A DNA stretch of 64,000 bases from Zancudomyces culisetae (Eukaryota > Kickxellomycota > Harpellomycetes > Harpellales > Legeriomycetaceae). The notes under the pieces are model-generated. The model saw only the letters and a list, made by a program, of their open reading frames with translations, had not been told where the DNA came from and searched no databases. Below are positions 26,650 through 37,780 of the stretch, in pieces. The stretch lies in the NCBI GenBank assembly GCA_001969505.1, contig LSSK01000071.1, positions 17,844 to 81,843 on the forward strand, read 5' to 3'. The translations under genes and the position numbers were made by a program. Numbering within the stretch: the stretch's first letter is position 1; each line of letters starts with the position of its first letter.

Positions 26650-27666
26650 ATGAAAGAAAACAAAATCAACCCACTGTTTATAAAAACCAACAAAGATAAA
26701 CACGATACAGGCATAAAAGAAAATGCAAGTTGTAGCACTTGGTCTCAGCACCAGTCCTCTAAGATCGCAACAGATAATACGGGACTGATATCCCCTTCAA
26801 ATAGCGACATAATGACCGTTTGTGAGGATCACGTTAATAATAAAGATGATTTGTATGATATACAGACTTACAGACAGAGAGGTAGTGATGAACTGACAAT
26901 TGGATCAGGCCAGATGCTGGATTTACACAGCAAAACTAGCCCAACGACCGAGAAAAGTATCGATGAAAGTCAGAGTAGCGATACAATAATGATAAGCAAC
27001 ACGCACTCACATAGCAGTATCGACGCAGTAGCTGGTGATGGTCAAGCAAAGAAAGACTCACCTATCATTAAAAAAGTATTTTTGTTTAAAGGGGGGAACT
27101 TAGAAAGGATCCCATCCGGCACAGAGCATTTTAACAAAATGAGCATAAAGCTCTCTAAAAACTCAATTAATAGTATGCGGTACAAGCAGCTAGTTGAACA
27201 TGATCCAATTGTAAACGCATTATATGAACTGAGAGATAGCAGAGGAAATGAAGTATTTAGTACATTAACAGAGATGGGGAACAAACTTATTGGATTTTAT
27301 TTTTCAGACTCGCAAGGGTACATACTATCTGGTACAACAAAGAGGATGCTAAACTTTGCAAAACTAAATCAAAACTCTATAAATATCATTTATGTTCCAA
27401 TATACCAAAACAATGTGGAAACACTAAGTGTCATCAAAAACTCACGAATAACATTCATACCTGCGTTTAAAGAGGAAATTATCAAAAAACTCATCAAAGC
27501 GTTTCAAATTAGTGCAACTCCAGCATTAATAGTTGTTAATGGTTCTGACTACCACCAGGTAACCTGTACTGGTTTGGAAGATATTGAAAAAATGCCCGAG
27601 GCATGTATTGTGACCTGGAAATCACATAGGGAAAAAGATGGATGGTTCAAAAGAGTATTTGGGTAA
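26650..27666 (+). CDS. Nucleoredoxin-like thioredoxin-fold protein without catalytic cysteines
   Basis: A single-exon gene, 338 aa. The first 140 residues are hydrophilic, Ser/Asp/Asn-rich and probably disordered. From about residue 155 to the end the pattern resembles nucleoredoxin: a strand KLIGFYFSDS, a helix (TKRMLNFAKLNQ), NIIYVPIYQN, a second helix (EIIKKLIKAFQIS) and the cis-Pro strand ATPALIVVNGSD. Where nucleoredoxins have the WCPPC redox motif, this protein reads FSDSQGYILSG (about residues 218-228), with no cysteine. It is therefore unlikely to be a thiol oxidoreductase and may be a scaffold. The family call rests on pattern only. No neighbour suggests a role. Confidence 0.6.
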   Translation: MKENKINPLFIKTNKDKHDTGIKENASCSTWSQHQSSKIATDNTGLISPSNSDIMTVCEDHVNNKDDLYDIQTYRQRGSDELTIGSGQMLDLHSKTSPTTEKSIDESQSSDTIMISNTHSHSSIDAVAGDGQAKKDSPIIKKVFLFKGGNLERIPSGTEHFNKMSIKLSKNSINSMRYKQLVEHDPIVNALYELRDSRGNEVFSTLTEMGNKLIGFYFSDSQGYILSGTTKRMLNFAKLNQNSINIIYVPIYQNNVETLSVIKNSRITFIPAFKEEIIKKLIKAFQISATPALIVVNGSDYHQVTCTGLEDIEKMPEACIVTWKSHREKDGWFKRVFG

Positions 27667-28065
27667 TGACACCATTTTCTGTATTTATCCAACTCGGGCT
27701 TCGGAGCAGCATACTTCATGGTTTATGTATAGTATAAACGTTATTTCTGTAAAGTAGTTAGAATCTGCATGCTATCTTAGTGCTTTAATAATTTTCATAT
27801 TTCTTATTGTGTTTATTCTCATGTGTTTGAATGCAACATACCATATCTTTATTAATAGTAATGTATGCATATATTAAAACGTGTATCGAGAAAACATACT
27901 CGTACTGTAATAACCCACCTCCTCTCCCCTCACACACATAATACTAATTTTCTATTATTGTTTTGTGCATGCCTTTTTTACAGAAAAGGGATATTTGCAA
28001 AGGTATGCTTTATTATAAATCTCATTGAGGGCTTGTAGAAAAAAGCGAAAAAAAGCTTGTAAAAA
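27667..28065. other. Intergenic region between convergent genes
   Basis: A short convergent interval with AT-rich 3' flanks and a C-rich stretch near 27915-27935. No gene seen. Confidence 0.5.
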
Positions 28066-28653
28066 CTAAGGAGAAAGATATGCATCAATAGAGAAGAGCG
28101 GCATAAACAGGGATACTACACATCCTTCCGTTTTTGGCACATCTTTCTTTTCCCCAGGGGCCAGTGTAACAGCGCTTGCTGTTATAACACAAGAGTTATC
28201 TGCCTCGCAAACACTGTACTCAACAAATGGCTTTAGTGGGCCTGTTGCCTGAGTTTTTTTGACTATTGCCTCGGTAAAAAATGGGTAGCTGCAGTTCTCT
28301 TTTTGAGGCATGGCACTTTTCCTGGCATCACTTGAGTTTACCCATTCTTTAGCACCAATCGAAGTGTATCCTACGGCCAAATCACAAACTTCTGTCAAGA
28401 TATACTCATAGAAACTGCTGTGGTCATGGTCTGCCTCATTGTAGCTAGGTACTTTTACGTACGCAAGAATGTGTTCGACGTCCTTTAATATTCCAAGTCT
28501 ACCTATTGCTCTTTCAATATTATGTAATCCTTCATATTGAGTACACCCATCCTCCTTGTGCTCCATCTGTTCCACACTCAGGAGATGACTGGAGATTTGC
28601 AGTAGGATGTTTAAGATAGCAGTTATTCTCACGATAAATATTTTGATCTTCAT
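28066..28653 (-). CDS. Secreted cysteine-containing protein of unknown function
   Basis: Predicted 195 aa from ATG 28653. The N-terminus is a likely signal peptide (MKIKIFIVRITAILNILLQ). The mature part has six cysteines (in DGCTQ, EVCDL, ENCSY, SVCEA, NSCVI and EGCVV) and several acidic and His residues in the middle. The even cysteine count suits disulphides in a secreted protein. I do not recognise the family. No transmembrane or GPI signal is obvious, although the C-terminal 20 residues are moderately hydrophobic. It could be a surface or effector-type protein; nothing here proves it. Confidence 0.55.
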   Translation of the reverse strand: MKIKIFIVRITAILNILLQISSHLLSVEQMEHKEDGCTQYEGLHNIERAIGRLGILKDVEHILAYVKVPSYNEADHDHSSFYEYILTEVCDLAVGYTSIGAKEWVNSSDARKSAMPQKENCSYPFFTEAIVKKTQATGPLKPFVEYSVCEADNSCVITASAVTLAPGEKKDVPKTEGCVVSLFMPLFSIDAYLSP

Positions 28654-29674
28654 TATTTCCCAAGTGCTTGTGTATACTGTCTAATTTCTTTGTGACCTGT
28701 AAAAAAAGAGAGTATTGTGTATCAGAAGATCTCCAAGTGGGATTTATAATTCTCCAGTAATGTAATACAAATTCCATTTTATACTCAAAGCTGTAAGCTT
28801 ATAATTATGTGCTTGCAAGTCTAGCATCAATTATCCCTGAAACCGATATGTGTTATAATTGATCCAATACCAGGAAAAGTTGTATACAGAACCGTGAATA
28901 GTAATTTTACACATATTTATATTGAAACAACAGGGATTCCCTCATATTGTTGACAGATATTATCATGCTAATATAAGAACCTGTTATCATACTTTGATTA
29001 ATCTGATTTTTTAAGAGTACTACCAGAGTAGTATTCTAAAAAGGATCAGAAACAAGAGCCTGGTACATACCATATGTGGGTTACACATAATAGCACTCTC
29101 AATGACGGGAATTATATATATATTTAGCTAACCAGTTCTTTCTCATTCTCTTTCTCGTCATGAAGAAGGAAGAGATGGGGTATTGTATAAACCAAACTCA
29201 CTACAGCTATTGATTAAATTGAACCTGGTTTTTTTTATATGAGATATTTAAACAAGAACAAAAAAGGGGCTTCATTAATTTAGAATATAAACGCAAAACA
29301 GAAAAGGCATTTAGTACCAATATTTGGATCTGTGTTATCTTTTTTTCAGTGTGCATTACATGTAATATATTATTTAAGAAAAAACAAGCTTAAAAACAAG
29401 CGTGACTAAAGAGGAATGGTAAGGTGTCGGAAAATTAGGACATATGAATACCCTCCCTTAATATTATATATTCCCATGGTACTAGCCATAGTGTAAAATA
29501 AATAACATAATCATGCTACCGACATACGATAAACAGTAAATACATTTAATTTTTACCAAAGTAAAGCAACAGCCTCAATAATTGGTGATCGCAAAGCCGA
29601 TAGTAGGAATAGTCTAAAAATATAACAGAATGTGCACTAACTATAACTTTATTCCCAAAAACGGCCATGTAAGC
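28654..29674. other. Intergenic region between the secreted orphan and the TAPT1-family gene
   Basis: About 1 kb of AT-rich DNA that should contain the promoter of the minus-strand orphan and the 3' end of the TAPT1-family gene. No other gene seen. Confidence 0.5.
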
Positions 29675-32314
29675 TCAAGGGATTCTACTTTTAACCAAAG
29701 AATACCGAGTGACATTATCTAAAGTGTATTTTGGTTTGAATGACTCCCATTTCTTATCCTCAGCGTCGTTACTTATAAAGCTTGCTATGCCTTTTAGCCT
29801 CCCAACATCAACACCTTTAGTTTCATCATCAAAATTCTCTGTATTTTGGGGCTTCTGCGATCCTATAGGTTTATTATTCACTAAAATTTCCGGAACTACA
29901 TCGCTTTTGTTGGTGTTTATACTGGCAACTGTATTTGAACTATGGTTGCGGTCGCGATCATAATTGCGAATAGTGCTGGTGTGGCCAGTTTTGCTGCTGT
30001 TACTACTGTTGCTGATAGAGGCTGATAGAGGTACTGTGGTAGGTTCATTAGGTTTTTTTGTGTAGCTTAGGTACCTGTTTAGGGCATACCTTTTCAACAG
30101 ATAGGATGAGTAGAGATTAACCAATGAAAAGATTACGTACACAAGTATGATTAGCATTGTGAAATAAAAGAAACCCAGGAAGTTTCGCATCTCACCATCA
30201 GTTATTGGAGGAGTGAGTATCCTGAAAAGCCCAATCGCTTTATTGTAATAACGATTTGTATACCCAGCTATGTAAGATATGGATCCATAGGTTATATGAG
30301 GGATTGTGGCTAGTCTCTCAAAGACTACATGTTCTTCTATATGACCATACATAGATATATACCTAGTTATGATATTTTTTAGTGATAGGTAAGTATGGCT
30401 GTTGGCTATTATAGAAACTGTAGTGTTAATACAAAACAGGGCAAAGTTTGCTGTCGGAGATACTAGGTTTGTCACAAGGTGGTAGGAAACAGAGATTGCG
30501 GAGAAGACATAATAAAAATACATTTTAGGAAACAGCAGCAGTGTTTTTAAGGGCGAGGAAAACGGTCCGAGAATCAACGAGATGGATTGAAATGTCATAA
30601 GAAGTAACACAGAAAGCAGAGGAAGCGGTATAAACCCAATTTTTTTTGCTACAAAATTCACATGGTCGAACGTCTTATTTGAGCTCGCTTCAGGAGATGC
30701 AGAAACAGGTACTGACGGACCAGTTAGGTCATCTTTATGTTGTGAATCCACAAGATCTCTACACAGCACATGGCCATATTTTTCGTAGACTTGTGGTCTA
30801 ATCCAGTTAAATTTAGTGATATATGCATGTTTGACCCAGTCTACGAGTAGTTCAGTCCCAAGAATCATAAAAACAGGTACAAGTAGTCTAGTAAATAAAT
30901 CCTCGGCGTTGATATTCCATCCAGTTATTTGGTACTCATTCATCTCTATAAAGTTCCGGAAAAATATCAGCGAAAGTATTATGATCTCCTGGAAGCGTTC
31001 GACAATATCACCACAAGTCAGTTGGAACAGATTCTCCTTTTCAAATCTTTTTAGTATATTCCCCTTTAGTTCCACAAATTGGTTGGAAATCAGTAAGGAA
31101 ACTAGTTGTTGGCTATATGAATTGATGGCTACATTGAGTGTGAGAATCTGGTAGTACAGTACAAGTGAGTGTATAGTTACATACAAAAAACTCAGAATTA
31201 AATGTCCCACAAAAGTGAAAAGCGTTCTCTTATGCTTTTCATTATCATTGTAATATTCACCGACGCTGATGTGCAAAGAATCAATAATATCCAAGCCCAG
31301 CGATGATAACAACTTGTCGAATAATTCAAGAGTATTAAATATAAAATAAAGCTTAAGGGTCGACTGGGCCCTAATTGTATGATACACCTTTGCTGCATCT
31401 ATATTCCCCACAACTATACATGCAAGCCCCAATATGGAAAATTTCGCTAGGTCTGTTACTCTATCTACAGTTGGCCACACTATCACATAATTTTTATTGT
31501 TTATTTTACTTTTGATTCTAACAGTGGCTCCTTTTAGTAATTGCGTGGCACCCAGGAATGCCTTTGCTGGCAGTGTTACCAACGTCTTGACCATCGAAGC
31601 TGCGCACACCGCTATTCCCAGTGTCATCAATTTTTCTATTTCCCAAGGCACTAGCAAAAAGTGTACCACTCTCCGTCGTTTCAAGTCATCGATTTTCTCC
31701 ACCTCCACCTCATCCAGCATGTTATTGTGCTGCTCCCATAAAGTTATCATTCTTTTCCTATTTCTGTATTTTACTTGCTTATTGCTATCTTCTCGTTTGT
31801 GTCCTTTTAGCATTATCGTCATATTTTCCTTTTTATTAGCTTTTGTATTCACTGCGGAGGTGGGCTCCTGCTCAAAAAGGTTTTTTTTGGATTCTCGCTT
31901 CCTTGCACGTTTTCCATCCGTATTCACTGCGAATTCCAACACGTCTTTTGGAATCACCGGAACAGACTGTGACCTGCTTCTTACTTTCGTATGCATCACT
32001 TGCCTCTCCACATCCCCAAAGCTATATCTGTTCACGAATCTACTTAGTTTTATTTTTGTATGATTCATTTTCCACCCTTTCAGCTCTTTTTTTCGCTCAT
32101 TTTCCTCAAAAGAGCTTGTTATGTTGGTTAGTTCGTATTTGCTATCTTGTTCGAATTGTTCGTCTTTTCTTTTTCCACTAGATACATCCGTGTCATCGCT
32201 GTCGATTTTTTCGAGACTTGGAAAGGCATTCAAACTGGAGAATTCTCCAAGTTTATCTATATCCTGCATTCTTTGCCTATTTTCACCTATTGTTTCTTTC
32301 TGAGGAGGTGCCAT
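29675..32314 (-). CDS. TAPT1/Emp65-family multispanning membrane protein
   Basis: Predicted 879 aa from ATG 32314. Family features include RFVNRYSFGDVE near residue 90, FLLVPWEIEKLMTLGIAV near 220, the RAQSTLKLYFIFNTLE and DKLLSSLGLDIIDSL pair near 315-345, then several hydrophobic segments through about residue 740 (for example FVGHLILSFLYVTIHSLVLYYQ and MILGTELLVDWVKHAYITKFN, quoted in part). These match the TAPT1 (DUF747) family, whose yeast member Emp65 acts with Slp1 at the ER in protein quality control. The N- and C-terminal tails are hydrophilic and low complexity. No introns. The function in this organism is inferred from the family. Confidence 0.85.
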   Translation of the reverse strand: MAPPQKETIGENRQRMQDIDKLGEFSSLNAFPSLEKIDSDDTDVSSGKRKDEQFEQDSKYELTNITSSFEENERKKELKGWKMNHTKIKLSRFVNRYSFGDVERQVMHTKVRSRSQSVPVIPKDVLEFAVNTDGKRARKRESKKNLFEQEPTSAVNTKANKKENMTIMLKGHKREDSNKQVKYRNRKRMITLWEQHNNMLDEVEVEKIDDLKRRRVVHFLLVPWEIEKLMTLGIAVCAASMVKTLVTLPAKAFLGATQLLKGATVRIKSKINNKNYVIVWPTVDRVTDLAKFSILGLACIVVGNIDAAKVYHTIRAQSTLKLYFIFNTLELFDKLLSSLGLDIIDSLHISVGEYYNDNEKHKRTLFTFVGHLILSFLYVTIHSLVLYYQILTLNVAINSYSQQLVSLLISNQFVELKGNILKRFEKENLFQLTCGDIVERFQEIIILSLIFFRNFIEMNEYQITGWNINAEDLFTRLLVPVFMILGTELLVDWVKHAYITKFNWIRPQVYEKYGHVLCRDLVDSQHKDDLTGPSVPVSASPEASSNKTFDHVNFVAKKIGFIPLPLLSVLLLMTFQSISLILGPFSSPLKTLLLFPKMYFYYVFSAISVSYHLVTNLVSPTANFALFCINTTVSIIANSHTYLSLKNIITRYISMYGHIEEHVVFERLATIPHITYGSISYIAGYTNRYYNKAIGLFRILTPPITDGEMRNFLGFFYFTMLIILVYVIFSLVNLYSSYLLKRYALNRYLSYTKKPNEPTTVPLSASISNSSNSSKTGHTSTIRNYDRDRNHSSNTVASINTNKSDVVPEILVNNKPIGSQKPQNTENFDDETKGVDVGRLKGIASFISNDAEDKKWESFKPKYTLDNVTRYSLVKSRIP

Positions 32315-34242
32315 TTTATGATTCCAATTTACTATGAATGCGTAATGTTTAAAAACATTCAGCTCTAAGGTCTATTGATTTCAGTGACAAATACTTGAGT
32401 TCAGCACCCCTCTACTGTATTTTGTAAGTGCCAACTCGGTCTCACGTTTGATATAATTATATTCTACTATACGCCGAGAAAGACCTGATTCCAATTTTAA
32501 AAAGCACTTTTATTGCAATACATTTTACTTGGTAAAAAAAACCGGTTTGACTTGAAATTGTGTTTTTTTACGCAGGTTGTACTTCTGTACAAATTGGTTG
32601 CAATTTGGTACAACTTTAAAAGCCACAAGTAGCAAAATTTTGTAAACAATTAAAAAAATTGCAGCATACTTTTCTCTTTTAGGTGGTAATTGTTTTTACC
32701 TTACTGAGGATGTTACAATGCTTAGGTTAGAGCTTAGCAAACAGATGAGCCAAGGTAGGGCAATGTTTACAAAATAAAAAGTGAGGTTGAGTGGAAATGT
32801 GAGCCCATTATTTCGCTTTTCCCTGGAATTCTGCCTTCACCTTTTTGACCATTGAAAATTCTTGTAGTCACCACAACAAACTCTGACTCGCTTTGTTACA
32901 AATTGCCTGGATATCTCGTAATCACGTCCAAAAGAGAAGATCCCACTATGTCGTCTTAATTATCCATCTGAGATTGTAGCATACTCGGAGCTGGGCAGGC
33001 CAATTTGCAGAAGAATTCAGAAATAAAATCCGCACATATACTCACATACACAGTCCAAATTGCTACTGAAGAAGGCCTTTTTTTTATCTAAATAAGCATC
33101 TTTTCCCGCTATCACGCCATTTAATGTTGACTAGACATATTTCTCAGCAGCTGTATTCCAGATGTTTTGAAAATGAATCCAGCATTCTGTGCTGGGTTAG
33201 AGGAAAGAGCAGGAACATTATCCTACATTTTTTTGTGTGAACTCAAGAAAAAAGCGTGTTGGGTGTCAGCAAAGAATCCTTAGCATTATTTTTCATTTTT
33301 CAGTACATTTTTTCCGTTAACAATTACAAATAATATGTAATTCTCATAAAACGAGAATGTGTACAAAAAGGTTTATATTTAACCGAGAAATACCACATAC
33401 CAATGCACAAGGTGGTGTATACGATGTGTGGCGGTATATACACCAGTAAAAATAACAAATAGACAGAAAACATTGGCGAAATAATATTAGCATGACGCAG
33501 ATGATCAGCGCAGTGTAGTTGTGTTGTCTTCATATCGCACATTTCCAACTATGGTTTTGTCTAACAAGAACAGCTAGCGCTTGGCTTATATCTTGCATTT
33601 ATACACTAAAGTCAACAATAATTACCTGGACGTCTGTTTTCAAAAACATGAACCGACGCGAGAGGACATGTACTGCAAGAATATATGAGAGCATATACAC
33701 TTGTTGCTATGAAGGTTGAGCTAATTTCACACATATACGAGGTGTTTGGAGGAATGCAGAAACAACATCAAACGCACTGACAGCCTTTGCTGTATTTTCT
33801 AGTTACTATATACTTGTTTTCATCTGGATAAGGATTCCACGAAATCCATAAAGCAGCAGTATCCAGAAATAAAACCTGGTGTTTCATGTCACCAAATAAT
33901 CGGTGAAACACTATTGGCACAAATGTTAATCGAAACCTCATGAAAAAAAGAAAGATCCAAGAAACCCCGTGTGTAAAAAAAAAAGGCTAAGGGGAGAGGG
34001 GGTTTATTGTGTACAATTGTACCGAAACTCCGCCAGTTTATCTTTGGTTCCAGGTCTTTAGCACTCTCTTTTTATTTGGTAACTCGTGTTTTTGTACTTA
34101 GGACAAGATATTCTGATATCCGAGCAAGTATCTTCATAACCATTATAATTTTTGAACTGATTTGACGATTCTAGTGTATACTAAAAGAGAACATCTTTGT
34201 ACTGTTTAGTCAAGATATAGAATAAAAAAAGGAGGCAAAAAA
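32315..34242. other. Divergent promoter region between the TAPT1-family gene and HTD2
   Basis: About 1.9 kb between two genes transcribed away from each other. It is AT-rich, with A/T runs. Small frames (for example 33519-33719) lack any recognisable feature. Confidence 0.5.
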
Positions 34243-35325
34243 ATGACGTTATTTCAAAAAGCAAAACACATAAACCGTGGAAAACACATTCTCTTCAACT
34301 TGACTAGCGCTAACTCAATTGGGCCTACAGTACACAGGTTCAACACCAAGGGATTCTTTACGACCAGACCCCATAATAAAAAACAAGGCACAGTCGATGA
34401 ATGGGCACAAGGTGCACTAAACAAAAAGGAGGAATTTGTAGAGAAAATCTATGGAAAGCCCCTGGTATATTTTCAAAGCACTGTATCGCCACTTTTGCCA
34501 CAAACATACCCAGTTCCCAAGATAACGCAAGCAAGAGAAGTCGAAGAAGGGACAGAGCTGCCATTAAATTCACATTTACTGTACTTTTTGCCAAACTACA
34601 CGGAACATGAGCTGTCTCTTGATGGGTACAATGAAGAAGAATCACCACCAGAACCGTATAATCAAAGGGTATGGGCAGGCGGTTCCCTGACATTTAGCAC
34701 GGAGAATCCCCTAAGAGTTGGTCATACTGCAACACTTGTTTCGCAAATAGACAGCGTCAAAGAAAAGTATCGGCCAATAGAATCGGGAGGTCCGTTAATC
34801 ATGGTGGGGATTAAACGAGAGGTTTTCAACGAAAATGGTCTTAGTATAACAGAGAGAAGAGAGTTGGCATATATGGAAAAAATGAGTCCCGCAAGAAAAA
34901 ATGTAAAACCAAAGAATGAGCCCGATTTTCAACATTCTTTTGTTCCATCAAACATTTCGCTTTTCAGATACTCCGCACTTACATGGAACTCGCATCTTAT
35001 ACATTACGATTTTAACTACGCTAACAAAGTGGAGAAGCATCCCAATCTACTTGTACATGGTCCATTAACTTGTACTCTCTTGTTGGAGAATCTGCGCTGC
35101 AACTTACCCACTGGTTACAAAGTACACACCTTCAGTTATCGGGCTGTAAGCCCACTATATGTAAAATCCAAAATGACATTATGTGGAAAGTGGAATGCTG
35201 AACAAAAACAAATGTTGGATGCCGGAGACCGCCCAGATCAATTGAAATGTGAACTATGGGCAATAAACGATGAGGATGGTTTGGCTATGCAAGGTACTGC
35301 GACTTTGAAGCGTGTAAGTTTGTAA
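34243..35325 (+). CDS. HTD2: Mitochondrial 3-hydroxyacyl-thioester dehydratase (type 2)
   Basis: Catalyses dehydration of 3-hydroxyacyl-ACP in mitochondrial type II fatty acid synthesis, which supplies octanoyl groups for lipoate. The protein has 360 aa and no introns. The N-terminal 45 residues are basic with Ser and Thr and few acids, fitting a mitochondrial presequence. The hotdog hydratase-2 signature is clear at about residues 245-280: YSALTWNSHLIHYD, then NLLVHGPLT, including the catalytic Asp/His region. The preceding domain contains GGSLTF and a long partner-hotdog stretch typical of the Htd2/FAS1-like family. The start ATG follows an A-rich leader (AAAAAAATGACG). Confidence 0.9.
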   Translation: MTLFQKAKHINRGKHILFNLTSANSIGPTVHRFNTKGFFTTRPHNKKQGTVDEWAQGALNKKEEFVEKIYGKPLVYFQSTVSPLLPQTYPVPKITQAREVEEGTELPLNSHLLYFLPNYTEHELSLDGYNEEESPPEPYNQRVWAGGSLTFSTENPLRVGHTATLVSQIDSVKEKYRPIESGGPLIMVGIKREVFNENGLSITERRELAYMEKMSPARKNVKPKNEPDFQHSFVPSNISLFRYSALTWNSHLIHYDFNYANKVEKHPNLLVHGPLTCTLLLENLRCNLPTGYKVHTFSYRAVSPLYVKSKMTLCGKWNAEQKQMLDAGDRPDQLKCELWAINDEDGLAMQGTATLKRVSL

Positions 35326-35714
35326 AACTACCTATCCATCGGATCCATCTTTCTCGTGGTGAGCTGTACGAATTTTGCAAGGATTAACACTCCTTACTTT
35401 TTTTTCTACCTAGCCTCCATTTCGCACTCTTTATTTGCGTTTAAGCTTTTATACTCCTGTTTAAAACCCCGCTTTCTCAGAAATAAATAGGGGCTCAAAA
35501 AAATAAAACACGATATAGGCGCATTATGGGTTCGATGTATAAGCTGTAGTGATTCTAAAAAAAAAAGAGAAAACAAAGGTTATAAACAAAAACAAACGCT
35601 ATAAACACGCGAATAAAGCTAGATGTATACTGGTAATGGTGTTGCACATTTACCATGTTTGTTTTCGTGCCATGTACATAATGAATCATTTAGTATCAAG
35701 TCATATACCATCAT
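35326..35714. other. Convergent intergenic region, HTD2 and LRR gene
   Basis: 389 bp holding the 3' ends of both genes. AATAAA-like motifs lie near 35480-35510. No gene seen. Confidence 0.5.
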
Positions 35715-36802
35715 CTATTTTTGGATTTTAGCTTTCTTTTGAGATTTGTTCATATATTCCTTTTTCAAGGCACCGGGCTTCAGCCCCAAATCCCTTTCTC
35801 TCTTTTCTCTAACTTTTATCTCATCAATGATTGCCCGTTTCTCCTTCCGAGCTAGAAATTTTGGGTCAAATCGCTGACCATCCAGAATTCTGAGGCTTGG
35901 GATCATTTCCAACACCTTTTCCCGATACCCTTCCACCTCAGTTATGGCATTTCCCTTAAGATTTAGGTTGTCAAGATGTCGAAGTAGCCTGAGTGATTCA
36001 ATACTGCTGAACTCTGCAATTAGGTTATTTCCTAAATCCAAGACACTCAGGTTGATACATTTCCCAATATACTCGGGAACTTTTTGAATCTTATTGTTGT
36101 TCAGCCGCATTTCTTTCATTTTTTCGTTGTCTCCAAAGTTGGGAAATACACGCAACTTGTTATGTGCAGCACTAAGCTTAGTCAGCCCTGACATCCCAAC
36201 CAGCCCTGAAAGAGCTTCGATCTGGTTATGTGAAATAACCAAGGTACCGAGTTCACTCAGCCCAAGAATATTATCGACTGTTTTGAGCTGGTTATTATTC
36301 AATATAAGCGCCTTGAGTTTTTCACAGTTCACAATACCTTGAGGAACCCGAGTTATTTGGTTGTTACTCAAGTTCAAGACTACGTTTTATTGAGAATTTC
36401 GCTTTAATGTTTGTTTACTTGTTTGTTTATTATTATTATTACATTCCCATACACCTGAATACTCTTTTCAGTAGCAGTACCAATGGTGTTTAGATATAAA
36501 AAAGAATAATCATGAATATAAAACTTGTACTCACCTGTTAGATTTCTTAAATCACCGACTCCATCTATAGATTCCATTTCATTTTTGGACATGTTCAGGT
36601 AAGTAAGCTCAGTGACATACTTCAAACCGCTGAAACACTCGTCTGACTTTAATTTGTTGTTGGAAAGATTCAGTTTTCGCAAACTTGTACAGCATGATAT
36701 ATCTTCGATGTGGCTAATTTCCTTGTTATTTAGATTCAACTCGGTGATTTCACCCAAGTGTTTTTCTATAGTGCTCGACAAAGTTAATGGCGTTAATCTC
36801 AT
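35715..36802 (-). CDS. Leucine-rich repeat protein (SDS22-like type)
   Basis: Two exons on the minus strand: 36802-36535 and 36379-35715, joined in phase at a Val codon (donor GTGAGT, acceptor TAG), giving 310 aa. About nine LRRs of the short LxxLxLxxNxL type run through most of the protein (for example LTELNLNNKEI-like, LRKLNLSNNKL, LNLSNNQITRVP, LKALILNNNQL, MRLNNNKIQKVP, LSVLDLGNNLI, LDNLNLKGNAI). They end in an LRRcap-like segment: YREKVLEMIPSLRILDG. A basic tail follows (KEKRAIIDE, KKEYMNKSQKKAKIQK), suggesting a nuclear or nucleolar protein. The exact orthologue is not clear. The LRR periodicity across the splice supports the model. Confidence 0.85.
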
Positions 36803-37218
36803 TCTTGTTATCAGCTGTGTTGGTATTCTATAATTTCGGGGTTAGTTAAAATATGTACAATGTGTGTTTAATAATCAAATAAACCGAACATCAGAAGAGT
36901 TTTTTCTTTTTTTTTCTTTTAGTTTTCTAACCAAAAATTTAATCGAGAAAATACCAAAAAAAATTTTGAATGAAAGTATGATCCCAGAGGTAAAATAAAA
37001 GATCATTTAAATTTCGGTCCTACAACAGTACGTACACCAAGCAATTGTAAACAACCTTATGATGTATTCGCGGAAAAACACCTAATTATTTTATTTAAAG
37101 TCACGAAACGTCAAAAAAAAGTAATAAAACACATATATGAACTTTTACTAGCTTTAAATGGGTTTTATTTTCGAGTTCCAACACTAGGTTTATCATTCAA
37201 AAGACAATATTATTTAGC
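36803..37218. other. Intergenic region between RidA and the LRR gene
   Basis: Holds the LRR gene promoter and the RidA 3' end (both genes minus strand). AT-rich; no gene seen. Confidence 0.5.
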
Positions 37219-37780
37219 TCAATTTGGGATGGCAGCAATGACTTCGATTTCAACCTTGGCTCCAAGTGGGAGAGCTGCAACCTGGAATGCAGAGCGAGCA
37301 GGTGCTGGTTTGCTAAAGTGCTTGGAGTATTCTTCGTTCATTATTGGCCATTCGTTGATATCTGCCAAATAGACGGTGGTTTTTACTATGTGGTCCATTG
37401 AACTTCCAGCAGCCTCGACAAGAGCCTTTACATTCATCAAGCTGATTCTTGTTTGTTCGGTAATATCTCCATTAACAAATTGCTTTGTTACTGGATCGAT
37501 AGCGAGTTGACCGGCTGTGAAAACAAAACCATTTGAAATGATTCCTGGTGCTGCAGATAGATAGATAGCCAACTTATTGTTTAGTAAAATCTTTTAATTT
37601 TCTCGTAAAACCCAACAACAGAACAGTAGAGCTTGGAATAATGTGAAGAGTTGAAATTTAAGAGTGCGAAAACAGGACAGAAAAAAGCTAGACAAGATGG
37701 TAAATACAAACGTTGAACTTACAGTAGGGACCAGCTGATGGTGCTGAGTTTGGGAGGATGACTTCTTTCTTGTGGCTCAT
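37219..37780 (-). CDS. HMF1: RidA/YjgF family enamine/imine deaminase (Hmf1 type)
   Basis: Hydrolyses reactive enamine/imine intermediates made by PLP enzymes. Two exons: 37780-37723 and 37550-37219, giving 129 aa, the usual RidA length. The junction gives GPYSPGIISNGFVFTAGQ, which aligns with the family pattern GPYSQA...GFVFVSGQ. This fixes the acceptor at the CAG, not at an upstream AAG. Conserved features include TEQTRISLMNVKALVEAAG, VKTTVYLAD and the Arg of PARSAFQVAALP followed by GAKVEIEVIA. The N-terminus (MSHKKEVILP) has no obvious presequence, so a cytosolic form is more likely than a mitochondrial one. Confidence 0.93.

Noticed and set aside
35525-35550. GGGTTCGATG sequence resembling a tRNA T-loop
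   Set aside because: No matching acceptor stem, D-arm or anticodon arm could be built around it.
37551-37573. Upstream AAG acceptor for RidA exon 2
   Set aside because: It lies 22 nt before the CAG acceptor and would shift the frame; the CAG acceptor restores GPYSPGI.
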